Source of the DNA: JBFLVU01 sp964589625
GTDB taxonomy: Bacteria > Acidobacteriota > UBA4820 > DSQY01
Length of the DNA: 64,000 nucleotides
Assembly (NCBI GenBank): GCA_964589625.1
Contig: CAZPSH010000013.1
Span: 9,621 to 73,620, forward strand
Direction of reading: 5' to 3'
A program made the position numbers and the translations under genes. The number at the start of each line of letters is the position of its first letter. The stretch's first letter is position 1. Shown piece after piece: positions 40,609-48,906 of this stretch. Below the pieces are notes generated by a model. The model was not told the DNA's origin. It did not search any database and saw only the letters and a program-made list of their open reading frames with translations.

Positions 40609-43600
40609 TCAGGCGGGCCCCGCACCAGCCAGTTCGCGACGTTTCCACAAATAGAAAAGCGCGGGATAAACGAGCAGCTCAAGGAGGAACGACGTCACCA
40701 ATCCCCCCACGAGGGGTGCCGCGATCCGTTTCATGACATCCGCCCCGGTTCCCATCGAGACCATGATGGGTAGAAGTCCGACGATGGACGTGGCCACGGT
40801 CATGAACTTCGGGCGGAGACGCCGGACCGCACCATGGACGACGGCCTCTTTGAGGTCGTCAAGATCCCGGAGCCTCCCCTCCCTCGCGGCGTTCTGGTGG
40901 GAAAGTTTCAGGAAGAGGAGCATGAAGACGCCCGTCTCGGCGTCCAGACCCATCAGCGCGATCATCCCCACCCACGTGGCCACGGAGACGTTGTAATCGA
41001 GGGCGACCATCAGCCAGACGGCTCCCACGAGGGAAAAGGGAACGGCCAGGATCACGACGAAGGTCATGAAGGCCGAACGGGTGTTCATGTAGAGCAGAAA
41101 GACGATGAGGACGAGGGTCACCGGTACGATGAGGCCCAGCCGTTGGCGGGCCCTCGTCATGTTCTCCACTTGGCCGCTCCAGACGAGGTGGGTTCCCGGG
41201 GGAAGCGCGACGGCCCTGGACACGGCGTCCTTCGCCTCGTCCACGAAGGAACCCACGTCGCGGCCCGCGACGTCCACGTAGACGTACCCGGCCAGGCGCC
41301 CGTTCTCGTCGCGGATCATGGAGGGCCCCGTGGCGACGGAGAGGTCCGCCACCTGCTCGAGGGGGACCTGGAGGCCCCCGGAGGCTCCCACCAGGATCCG
41401 GCCGAGGGTGTCGAGGTCGTCGCGAAGGTCCTTGGGGTAGCGGAGGTTGACGGAGTACCGCTCGCGCCCCTCGACGACGGTGGCCAGGGACTCGCCGCCC
41501 AGGGCCGTCGAGATGACCGCCTGGAGGTCCTCCACGGGGATCCCGTACCGCGCCAGATCCTCCCTCCGGGGCGTGATGTCCACGAAATATCCGCCCGCGG
41601 CCCGCTCGGAAAATACGCTTCGCGTGCCGGGGACGCCGCGGAGGGCCCGTTCCACCTCCTCGCCCAGCCGCTCGATGACCTTCGGATCGCTACCCAGGAT
41701 CTTGACCCCCACGGGCGTGCGGATCCCCGTGGTGATCATGTCGATGCGTCCCTTGATGGGCATGGTCCACGCGTTCGTGTTGCCCGGGATCTGGATGGCC
41801 CGGTCCATCTCCTCAATGAGTTCCTCCCAGGTGAGCCGGTCGGGCCAGACCAGACGCAGAGGCGCCTTCACGAGGTCGGGCATCCAGGAGGAATACCACC
41901 GGGATTTCTCGCGCCACTCCCCGGGCGGTTTCAGGACCACCGTGGTCTCCATCATGGAGAAGGGGGCGGGATCGGTGGATGTCTCCGCCCGCCCGGCCTT
42001 TCCGAAGACCGACACCACCTCCGGAAACTCCTTGAGGATTCGGTCCTGGACCTGCAGCAGCCTGGACGCTTCGGTGACGGAGATCCCCGGAAGCGTGGTC
42101 GGCATGTACAGGATCGTTCCCTCGTTGAGAGGCGGCATGAACTCCCGGCCCAGGCTGAAGTAGGCCGGGACCGTGGTCAAAACCAGAAGGGAGGCCGCGG
42201 CCAAGACGGTCCACGGGTGATCGAGGGTCCAGCGACAGGGGCCTTCGTAGAGCCTCTGCAAAAACCGGCTCAGCCTCTGATCTTCCTCTTTCCGGTAGGT
42301 GCCCACGAGGAGCCCGTTGGCCGCGCGCGTCAACACCGGAGAGCGGAAAGCGAAGGGGCGGACCCGCGTGAACAGCATCCGGACGGCGGGGTCCAAGGTC
42401 ACGGCAAGGAGCGCCGCGAGAATCATGGTGAGAGTCTTCGTGGCGGCCAGCGGGTGGAAGAGCCGGCCTTCCTGCCCCACGAGTGCGAATACGGGGAGAA
42501 AGGAGACGGCGATGACCAGGACCGAGAAGAAGACGGACGGCGCCACCTCCTTGAGCGCTTCGAGGCGCAGCGCCAGGTGGTCTTCGTCGGACCCTCCCCG
42601 CCAGGTCTCCATCTTCTTGTAGGCGTTCTCGACCTCCACGATGGCCCCGTCCACGAGCACCCCGATGGAAATGGCGATGCCCGAAAGGCTCATGATGTTG
42701 GAGGTGATGCCCAGGTAGTACATGGGGATGAAGGCCAGGAGGACGGAAACGGGAATGGTGATGATGGGAACGATGGCGGAGGGGAAGTGCCTCAGAAACA
42801 GGAGAATCACGAGGCTCACCACCACCATCTGAAGCACCAGTTCCCCGGTAAGTGTTCCGATGGCGTCCCGGATCAGCCCCGAGCGGTCGTAGGTGGTCAG
42901 GACCTCCACGCCCTTGGGCAGCGAGGCCTTCAGATCGTGGAGCCTTTCCTTCACGCGTTCGATGACGTTGAGGGCGTTTTCCCCGTGGCGCATGATGACG
43001 ATGCCGCCCACGGTCTCGCCGGCCCCGTCCAGGTCCAGCACCCCGCGGCGAATCTGGGGGCCGAATTCCACGCGCGCCACGTCCCTGAGGAGGACGGGGG
43101 TCCCGCCCGCCGATGTCCGAAGGACCACGGACTCCAGGTCCTTGGGGGACTTCACGTACCCCCTGCCCCGGACCATGTACTCCTTTCCGCTCCACTCGAT
43201 GAGCCGGCCTCCCACCTCCCCGTTGCTCTTTCGAACGGCCTCGGCCACCTCCAGAACGGAGATGCCGTAGCCTTGCAGGCGGAAGGGGTCAACGGTCACT
43301 TGGTATTGCTTCTGGAAGCCCCCGATGGAGGCGACCTCGGCGACGCCCTCCACGCTCTGGAGGGCGTATCGAAGGTACCAGTCCTGATAGGTGCGCAAGT
43401 CCGCGAGGTCGTGCGTGCCGCTCCGGTCCACCAGGGCGTACTGGAAGACCCAGCCCACCCCCGTGGCGTCGGGGCCGATCTCGGTCCGGACTCCCGATGG
43501 AAGCTGGCCCTGGATCTTGGCCAGGTACTCCACCACCCGGCTGCGGGCCCAGTAAATGTCGGTCCCGTCCTCGAAGATGACGTACACGAAGGAGAAGCCG

Positions 43601-43860
43601 AAGTCGGAGAATCCTCGGATGTCACGGACCTTCGGCGCTCCCAGGAGGGCCGAGACGATGGGGTAGGTCACCTGGTCCTCGAGGATGTCCGGGCTTCGGT
43701 CCCAGCGCGAGAGGATGATCACCTGGGTATCCGAGAGGTCGGGGATGGCATCCAGGCGGATTTGGGTCAGGACGTGGAGCGCATAAAGCACGGCGGCGGC
43801 CACGGCCAGGATGACCAGCGCGCGGTTTTTCGCGCTGAATTCGACGATCCACCGGATCAC
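40609..43860 (-). CDS. cusA: CusA-type heavy-metal RND efflux pump (copy 1)
   Basis: Inner-membrane RND transporter of the CusA/CzcA class (1083 residues) that would export metal through a tripartite complex. IPDLSDTQVIILSRWDRSPDI and VLVDGAIVEVENAYKK (TM4 region) are family signatures. TMPIKGRIDMITTGIRTP and APFSMMETTVVLKP contain the methionines placed like the CusA metal-relay residues, pointing to Cu(I)/Ag(I) over zinc. The start is GTG 43860 with AGGGGGG upstream, 49 bases after its adaptor gene. It is similar throughout to the second copy at 48907-52155. Confidence 0.94.
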   Translation of the reverse strand: MIRWIVEFSAKNRALVILAVAAAVLYALHVLTQIRLDAIPDLSDTQVIILSRWDRSPDILEDQVTYPIVSALLGAPKVRDIRGFSDFGFSFVYVIFEDGTDIYWARSRVVEYLAKIQGQLPSGVRTEIGPDATGVGWVFQYALVDRSGTHDLADLRTYQDWYLRYALQSVEGVAEVASIGGFQKQYQVTVDPFRLQGYGISVLEVAEAVRKSNGEVGGRLIEWSGKEYMVRGRGYVKSPKDLESVVLRTSAGGTPVLLRDVARVEFGPQIRRGVLDLDGAGETVGGIVIMRHGENALNVIERVKERLHDLKASLPKGVEVLTTYDRSGLIRDAIGTLTGELVLQMVVVSLVILLFLRHFPSAIVPIITIPVSVLLAFIPMYYLGITSNIMSLSGIAISIGVLVDGAIVEVENAYKKMETWRGGSDEDHLALRLEALKEVAPSVFFSVLVIAVSFLPVFALVGQEGRLFHPLAATKTLTMILAALLAVTLDPAVRMLFTRVRPFAFRSPVLTRAANGLLVGTYRKEEDQRLSRFLQRLYEGPCRWTLDHPWTVLAAASLLVLTTVPAYFSLGREFMPPLNEGTILYMPTTLPGISVTEASRLLQVQDRILKEFPEVVSVFGKAGRAETSTDPAPFSMMETTVVLKPPGEWREKSRWYSSWMPDLVKAPLRLVWPDRLTWEELIEEMDRAIQIPGNTNAWTMPIKGRIDMITTGIRTPVGVKILGSDPKVIERLGEEVERALRGVPGTRSVFSERAAGGYFVDITPRREDLARYGIPVEDLQAVISTALGGESLATVVEGRERYSVNLRYPKDLRDDLDTLGRILVGASGGLQVPLEQVADLSVATGPSMIRDENGRLAGYVYVDVAGRDVGSFVDEAKDAVSRAVALPPGTHLVWSGQVENMTRARQRLGLIVPVTLVLIVFLLYMNTRSAFMTFVVILAVPFSLVGAVWLMVALDYNVSVATWVGMIALMGLDAETGVFMLLFLKLSHQNAAREGRLRDLDDLKEAVVHGAVRRLRPKFMTVATSIVGLLPIMVSMGTGADVMKRIAAPLVGGLVTSFLLELLVYPALFYLWKRRELAGAGPA

Positions 43861-43909
43861 GGCCCCCCCCTGTAAGCCAGATCTCGCCTCGAACGCCGTG
43901 GGCCCGAAA

Positions 43910-45310
43910 TCACCGCCCCTCTCCCGCGGCCTGGAGCGCGGCCCGGAGGGAGGACTCGGAATCGATCAGGAAGGTCGAGGAGGACACGACGCGATCCCCC
44001 TCCGAAAGCCCGCTCAAGACCTCCGACTTCCCCCCGCCCTCCAGGCCGACTTGGATGACGGCGGGCCGGACCTCGCCGGGCGAGGTCTCCACGAAGACGT
44101 AGGCCCGTTCCCCGTCGCGGATGACGGCGGAGGAGGGGACGCAGAGCCGTTCTCCCCCGTCGAAGGAGATCTCCGCCGAGGCAATCATGCCGGGCACGAG
44201 CAGGGCATCCTGATTGGGAAGCTCCACGATGACGCGGCTGGTTCGCACCTGGGCGTCCAGGGTGCGCTGAAAGGTCCGCACTTTCCCGCGAAAGGTCCTC
44301 CCGGGGAGGGAGGGCAGTTCGAGGACCACGGGCAGGCCCTCTTTGAGCAGAGGCACTTCGCGCTCGAACACGTCCACCTCCGCCCAGACCCTGGACAGGT
44401 CGGTGATGGTCAGAAGGGGATCTCCGGGGGTGACCTTTTGCCCCAGGACCACCGTGTAGGAGGTGATGTACCCGGAGACCGGCGAGGCCATCTCCAGCGT
44501 GTCCTCGGCGGTTCCGGTCCTCTCGATGCGCGCGATCTGCTCGTCGCTGAAGTCCCAGTCCTTCAGCCTGAGCTTGGAGCGGTCCACCCCCTCCGTGGCG
44601 CCCTCCACGGCCTCCGGCTGGGTGCGCGTGGACGGTGGGTAGAACCTCTTGCCTCCATAGGCCGGGGAGGCGTTGAGGTACTGCTGTTGGATGCTCAGGA
44701 TCCCGAGGCTGTAAATCCCCATGAGCGGCTGTCCCCGAGAAACCCGCTGCCCTGCCGACCACACGTGAAGGGAGGTGACGAAGCCGTCCACGCGGGAGAT
44801 GATGGGCCGGACGCGGGTAGGGTCGGCGACGATGCGGGCCGGCAGCCGCACGGTTCGATCGAGCCGAGTCCGGTGGGCGGGAGAACTCACGTATCCCATT
44901 CGCCGCATGGAATCGGAGCCTAGGGACACGGGGGCGAGCCCTGTGACGGACCCGGCCTCCCGGTGTTCCACCTTCGGCCCAGGGACAAGGTGCATGCCGC
45001 AGATGGAGCAGTCCGAAGGTCCCCGGGATTGAACCTGGGGATGCATCGGGCAGACATAAACCTGAGCCTTCTTGTCCTTGGAAGCGCCATCCGTGCCGGA
45101 GGCCTGTTGCGCGGCCACGACCAGATGCATCCCGCAGATTTGGCAGTCGCCCTTTCGGTCGGAGGTGACCTGTGGATGCATCGGACAGTAGTAGGTGGCC
45201 TCCTGTTCCGGATTTCCCGCGCACGACACCAGCAAAGCCAGGGACGCGATCCGGAAGGCCGCAAGACAGACTATGCCCGATGCGCCCCTCCGCCTCCTCT
45301 CCTGTGGCAT
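43910..45310 (-). CDS. cusB: CusB-type RND periplasmic adaptor lipoprotein with two HMBD domains (copy 1)
   Basis: 466 residues. The signal sequence ends in a lipobox (ALLVSC, Cys30), so it is a lipoprotein. Two heavy-metal-binding domains follow: YYCPMHPQVTSDRKGDCQIC with GMHLV, and VYVCPMHPQVQSRGPSDCSIC with GMHLV. The membrane-fusion body comes next (RVDGFVTSLHVWSAGQRVSRGQPL, ASPVSGYITSYTVVLGQKV, DLSRVWAEVDVFE). I chose ATG 45310, which follows GGAGGGGTGTTCC; in-frame ATGs further up have no ribosome site. It pairs with the pump gene 49 bases downstream. Confidence 0.92.
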   Translation of the reverse strand: MPQERRRRGASGIVCLAAFRIASLALLVSCAGNPEQEATYYCPMHPQVTSDRKGDCQICGMHLVVAAQQASGTDGASKDKKAQVYVCPMHPQVQSRGPSDCSICGMHLVPGPKVEHREAGSVTGLAPVSLGSDSMRRMGYVSSPAHRTRLDRTVRLPARIVADPTRVRPIISRVDGFVTSLHVWSAGQRVSRGQPLMGIYSLGILSIQQQYLNASPAYGGKRFYPPSTRTQPEAVEGATEGVDRSKLRLKDWDFSDEQIARIERTGTAEDTLEMASPVSGYITSYTVVLGQKVTPGDPLLTITDLSRVWAEVDVFEREVPLLKEGLPVVLELPSLPGRTFRGKVRTFQRTLDAQVRTSRVIVELPNQDALLVPGMIASAEISFDGGERLCVPSSAVIRDGERAYVFVETSPGEVRPAVIQVGLEGGGKSEVLSGLSEGDRVVSSSTFLIDSESSLRAALQAAGEGR

Positions 45311-45394
45311 GGAACACCCCTCCGGTGACATTTCTAATTCCCTGGGGACAGTCATCGTCACCAACGCCGGTGAAAAGCGGGGTATTCCGAGAGG

Positions 45395-45430
45395 GGAGGG
45401 CGGAAGGACCGCCTGGGCCTCCCGCCCTCC
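45395..45430 (-). terminator. GC-rich hairpin between the HMBD lipoprotein and cusB1
   Basis: GGAGGGCGG (45430-45422 on the minus strand) pairs with CCGCCCTCC (45403-45395), with a further AGG/CCT inner stem. There is no U tract. It may dampen read-through or stabilise the upstream mRNA in the 126-base gap. Confidence 0.4.
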
Positions 45431-45436
45431 TTCGCT

Positions 45437-45820
45437 TCAAGCCTGTCCCTTGATCTTGAAGTTGAGAACCACGTCGCACTTGGGGCACGTGCCGGGCTTG
45501 TCGTAGCTGGCGCCGCACTTGCCGCATTCGTACGCGATGTCGGAGGCCTGCACCTCCTTCATGGTCATCCCGCACTTGGGGCACTGGCCGGGCTCATGGG
45601 CGATCTCGCAGCCCATTTCACATACGTACACTCGGTCGGAGGGCTGGGCGGCGGGTTCGGTGGCGGGCGCCGCGGCCGGCTCGGCGGAAGGTGCGCCGGG
45701 GGCGGGCTCAGAGGCAGGGGCCGCGGGCTTCTCTGCCTGCTTGGTGGCCGGATTTCCGCAGGAGACGGCGAGAAGAAGGCAGAGTAACGCGGCGGTCAGG
45801 AAGAGGGTCTTTCGGATCAT
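45437..45820 (-). CDS. Exported HMBD/zinc-ribbon lipoprotein
   Basis: 127 residues. A lipoprotein signal (MIRKTLFLTAALLCLLLAVSC) is followed by an Ala/Pro/Glu-rich linker of about 40 residues. The C-terminal domain has two Cys clusters: VYVCEMGCEIAHEPGQCPKCGM, similar to the HMBD of the neighbouring adaptors, and YECGKCGASYDKPGTCPKC, a zinc-ribbon-like knuckle. AAGGAGG precedes ATG 45820. It is probably a periplasm-facing metal-binding lipoprotein of the copper system; no characterised homologue comes to mind. Confidence 0.82.
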   Translation of the reverse strand: MIRKTLFLTAALLCLLLAVSCGNPATKQAEKPAAPASEPAPGAPSAEPAAAPATEPAAQPSDRVYVCEMGCEIAHEPGQCPKCGMTMKEVQASDIAYECGKCGASYDKPGTCPKCDVVLNFKIKGQA

Positions 45821-45881
45821 GTTTCCTCCTTGATTCGGATGGGCCGGGTCGCAAAGATCCACAAATGGGTCTCGTTCCATG

Positions 45882-48437
45882 TTAACGGTTTCGGGTCGGG
45901 GAGGAATTCCAGGGAGCGGGCCGCCTCAGACGAAGGGCGTTGCCGATGACGGTGACGGAACTGAAGGACATGGCCGCGGCGGCGACCATGGGGCTCAGCA
46001 CCATCCCAAGGAGGGGGTACAGGAGCCCCCCCGCGACGGGGATTCCGACGGCATTGTAAAAGAAGGCCCAGAAGAGGTTCTGGCGGATGTTGGCCATGGT
46101 CTCGCGGGCGAGCCTTCGAGCCCGGAGAATCCCCAGCAGATCACCCTTCACGAGAGCCACGGGCGCGCTCTCGATGGCCACGTCCGTTCCGGTCCCCATG
46201 GCGATGCCCACGTCGGCGCGGGCGAGGGCGATGGCGTCGTTGATGCCGTCTCCGGCGAAGGCGACCACCCGGCCCTCCGATCGGAGGGTCGAGACGAGGG
46301 CGGCCTTTTCCGCGGGGAGGACATCGGCCAGCACTTCGCGGATGCCCAGCTTCGACGCGACGGCCTCGGCGGTCACCCGGCCGTCCCCCGAAGCCACGAG
46401 AAGCCGCACGCCTTCGGCTCGCAAGGCCTCCACGGCTTGGGCGGCGTCCGGGCGGAGGGGATCCTCGGCGGCCAGGAGGGCGGCTGGGCGCCCATCCACC
46501 GTAACGTAAAGGACGGACCTTCCTGCCCGCCGGTGTTCCTCGGCAGCGCCTTCGAGCCGGGAAACGTCGACGCCCAGATCGGTCATGAGCCGAAAGGTCC
46601 CCACGGACGCCGCGCGGCCTTCGACCCGTCCCGTCACGCCCCGCCCGGGTAGCGCTTGGAATTCTTCGGGTCGAGGCGGATCGAGCCCCCTGCTCGATGC
46701 GGCGTCCAGCGCGGCCGCCGCCAGAGGATGTTCGCTGGACCGCTCCAGCCCCGCCGCAATCCGAAGGACCTCGCCCTCCTCAAAGGGCGGGGCCGTGGTC
46801 ACGCTCACCACGCGCGGCTTGCCCAGCGTGAGGGTTCCCGTCTTGTCCAGGACGAGGGTGTCCACCCGCGCCAGGAGTTCGAGGGCCTCCGCGTTGCGGA
46901 AGAGAACCCCTTCGCGGGCCCCTCTACCCATGGCGACCATCACCGACATGGGGGTGGCGAGCCCCAGGGCGCAGGGGCAGGCGATGATGAGGACCGAAAC
47001 CGCCGCCACGAGCGCGTGCGCGAGTCGGGGTTCGGGCCCCCAGAGGGCCCATCCGGCGAAAGCCGCCGCCGCGGCCGCCATGACGGCCGGGACGAAGACG
47101 GCGGCCACGCGATCGGCGACCTTTTGTAGGGGAGCGCGCGTGCGCTGTGCCTCGGCCACCTGGGATACGATGCGGGAAAGAAGGGTGTCAGCGCCCACCT
47201 TCTCCGCCCGGATCACGAGTCCGCCCGTTCCGTTGAGAGTGGCTCCCACGACCGTGTCGCCGGGACCCTTTTCCCTGGGCAGGGGCTCGCCCGAGATCAT
47301 GCTCTCGTCCACCGTGCTCCGCCCCTCGACGACCTCCCCGTCCACGGGCACTTTCTCTCCGGGCCGGACGCGCAGGAGGTCGCCCACGCGGACCTCCTCC
47401 AGGGGCACATCCTGTTCTTGGCCCCGCGCGTCGAGCCTCCGTGCCACGACCGGGGAGAGGGCGAGGAGGGCGCGGAGGGAGTCCCCCGTTCGGAGCCTGG
47501 CGCGCAGTTCGAGCACCTGTCCCAGGAGAACGAGCAGGGTGATGGAGGCGGCGGCCTCGAAGTAGACGGCCACCATTCCGTCCGGGAGGCGGAAGGAGGC
47601 GGGGAAAAGACCCGGCGCTAGCATGGCCGTCACGCTATAGCCGTAAGAGGCCCCGACTCCCAGCCCGATAAGCGTGAACATGTTCGCGCGCCCGTTTCGA
47701 AGGGAGGCGGCAAAGCGCTCGAAGAGGACCCATCCCGATCCCAGGACGACGGGCGTGGCGAGGAGAAACTGGACCCAGGCTGTAACGGGCGTCGGCAGCA
47801 GGGCGCCGTGGTGCAATCCGGGGAGCATCTCCCCCATGGCAAGAAGCCACAGGGGGGCGGTCAGGAGGAGAGCCCACCAGAACCTCCGGGTCATGGCGCC
47901 AAGTTCCGGATCGACGCGGGCGGGGGAGGCGAGGGATCGAGGTTCGAGGGCCATGCCGCAGATCGGACAGGAACCCGGGATGGCCCGAACCACCTCGGGG
48001 TGCATGGGACAGGTGTACTCGATTACGGCGGGGGGACGGGAGGGTGCCGCCGGTTCCAAGGACATCCCGCAGGAAGGGCAGGCCGCGGGCCCCGGAGACC
48101 GGACCTCGGGACACATGGGACAGACGTACCCGGAAGGCTCGGCGGGCCGGGAGGGGGCGGCCCCCGGACCCAGTTGTGTGGGCCTTGGTGTGGAGACAGG
48201 GAGTGGCCGGGGGCGGGTTCCGATGGGCGTGGGCCCCTCTGCCATGCCCCCCGGCACGTAGGAGGGTTGAAGGAAACGGTCAGGATCGGCGAGAAATCTC
48301 TCCCTGCAGCGTGGGCTGCAAAAGGGGTAGGTCTTTCCGCCGTGCTCCGCGGACCCTCCGCGGGGGGCGGCGGCATCCACGGTCATGCCGCAGACCGGAT
48401 CCACCGACCGCCCCCCGCCGACGAGTTTATCTGCCAT
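45882..48437 (-). CDS. copA: CopA-type copper P1B-ATPase with YHS and two HMBD domains
   Basis: 851 residues. The N-terminus carries a YHS/TRASH domain (VDPVCGMTVD, YPFCSPRCRERFLADPDRF, 12-56) and two HMBDs (104-129, with CPMCP in place of CPMHP, and 141-166 with CPMHP) instead of the usual MxCxxC HMA domain. The core is complete: IACPCALGLATP (C487-P-C489), phosphorylated D531 in DKTGTLT, and GDGINDAIAL. The last helices have FYNAVGIPVAGG and MSFSSVTVIGNALRL, typical of Cu(I)-exporting P1B-1 pumps. It lies 12 bases behind the YHS-repeat gene, so it is co-transcribed with it. Confidence 0.95.
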   Translation of the reverse strand: MADKLVGGGRSVDPVCGMTVDAAAPRGGSAEHGGKTYPFCSPRCRERFLADPDRFLQPSYVPGGMAEGPTPIGTRPRPLPVSTPRPTQLGPGAAPSRPAEPSGYVCPMCPEVRSPGPAACPSCGMSLEPAAPSRPPAVIEYTCPMHPEVVRAIPGSCPICGMALEPRSLASPARVDPELGAMTRRFWWALLLTAPLWLLAMGEMLPGLHHGALLPTPVTAWVQFLLATPVVLGSGWVLFERFAASLRNGRANMFTLIGLGVGASYGYSVTAMLAPGLFPASFRLPDGMVAVYFEAAASITLLVLLGQVLELRARLRTGDSLRALLALSPVVARRLDARGQEQDVPLEEVRVGDLLRVRPGEKVPVDGEVVEGRSTVDESMISGEPLPREKGPGDTVVGATLNGTGGLVIRAEKVGADTLLSRIVSQVAEAQRTRAPLQKVADRVAAVFVPAVMAAAAAAFAGWALWGPEPRLAHALVAAVSVLIIACPCALGLATPMSVMVAMGRGAREGVLFRNAEALELLARVDTLVLDKTGTLTLGKPRVVSVTTAPPFEEGEVLRIAAGLERSSEHPLAAAALDAASSRGLDPPRPEEFQALPGRGVTGRVEGRAASVGTFRLMTDLGVDVSRLEGAAEEHRRAGRSVLYVTVDGRPAALLAAEDPLRPDAAQAVEALRAEGVRLLVASGDGRVTAEAVASKLGIREVLADVLPAEKAALVSTLRSEGRVVAFAGDGINDAIALARADVGIAMGTGTDVAIESAPVALVKGDLLGILRARRLARETMANIRQNLFWAFFYNAVGIPVAGGLLYPLLGMVLSPMVAAAAMSFSSVTVIGNALRLRRPAPWNSSPTRNR

Positions 48438-48449
48438 GGCGCCTCCGGA

Positions 48450-48881
48450 TCATTTGACGGGTTGCTCGCCCGGAAGTTTGGCCAGGTACTTCGCGGGGTC
48501 CTTGTCGAATTCCTTGATGCACTTGTCGCAACAAAAGAACACGCGCCGGCCTTTGAAATCAACGAAAGAGCCGCGTTCCTCGATGGCCTCGCCGCTCACG
48601 GGGCAGACCCTCTGGAGGTTCTCCAGAACCACGCCGTCGGCGGCGAATTTCGAGAAGTACGCCTCCGGGTCGGCCTTGAACTTGCCGGGGCAGGCCCCGC
48701 AGCAGAAATAGATCCGCTGGCCCTGCCAGTCAAGGTGCTGGGCCTTGTCCACGGCCCGGCCGGAGACGGGGCAGGAGACCTGCGGCTTTCCACCCGCGGG
48801 ATCGGCAGCGAGGGGGAGGCCCGTGAGGGCCAAAGAGACGAACCAAACAACCGAAAGGAGAATCCAGTGTGACCGTTTCAT
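48450..48881 (-). CDS. Exported protein with two YHS/TRASH repeats
   Basis: 143 residues. A signal peptide (MKRSHWILLSVVWFVSLALTGLPLAAD) is followed by two tandem YHS-like units: VSCPVSGRAVDKAQHLDWQG with IYFCCGACPGKFKADPEAYF, and RVCPVSGEAIEERGSFVDF with VFFCCDKCIKEFDKDPAKYL. Each has a CPVSG and an FCC.xC cluster. It is probably a periplasmic metal carrier feeding the efflux machinery (inference). GGAGG precedes ATG 48881. It sits between the second CusA gene (25 bases) and the ATPase (12 bases). Confidence 0.88.
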   Translation of the reverse strand: MKRSHWILLSVVWFVSLALTGLPLAADPAGGKPQVSCPVSGRAVDKAQHLDWQGQRIYFCCGACPGKFKADPEAYFSKFAADGVVLENLQRVCPVSGEAIEERGSFVDFKGRRVFFCCDKCIKEFDKDPAKYLAKLPGEQPVK

Positions 48882-48906
48882 CGGTACCTCCAGGAAAGCG
48901 GCCCGG

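Noticed and set aside
40834..43875. A 1013-codon plus-strand open frame opposite cusA copy 1
   Set aside because: His/Asp/Gly-rich antisense shadow of a high-G+C gene; no motifs and no start signals.
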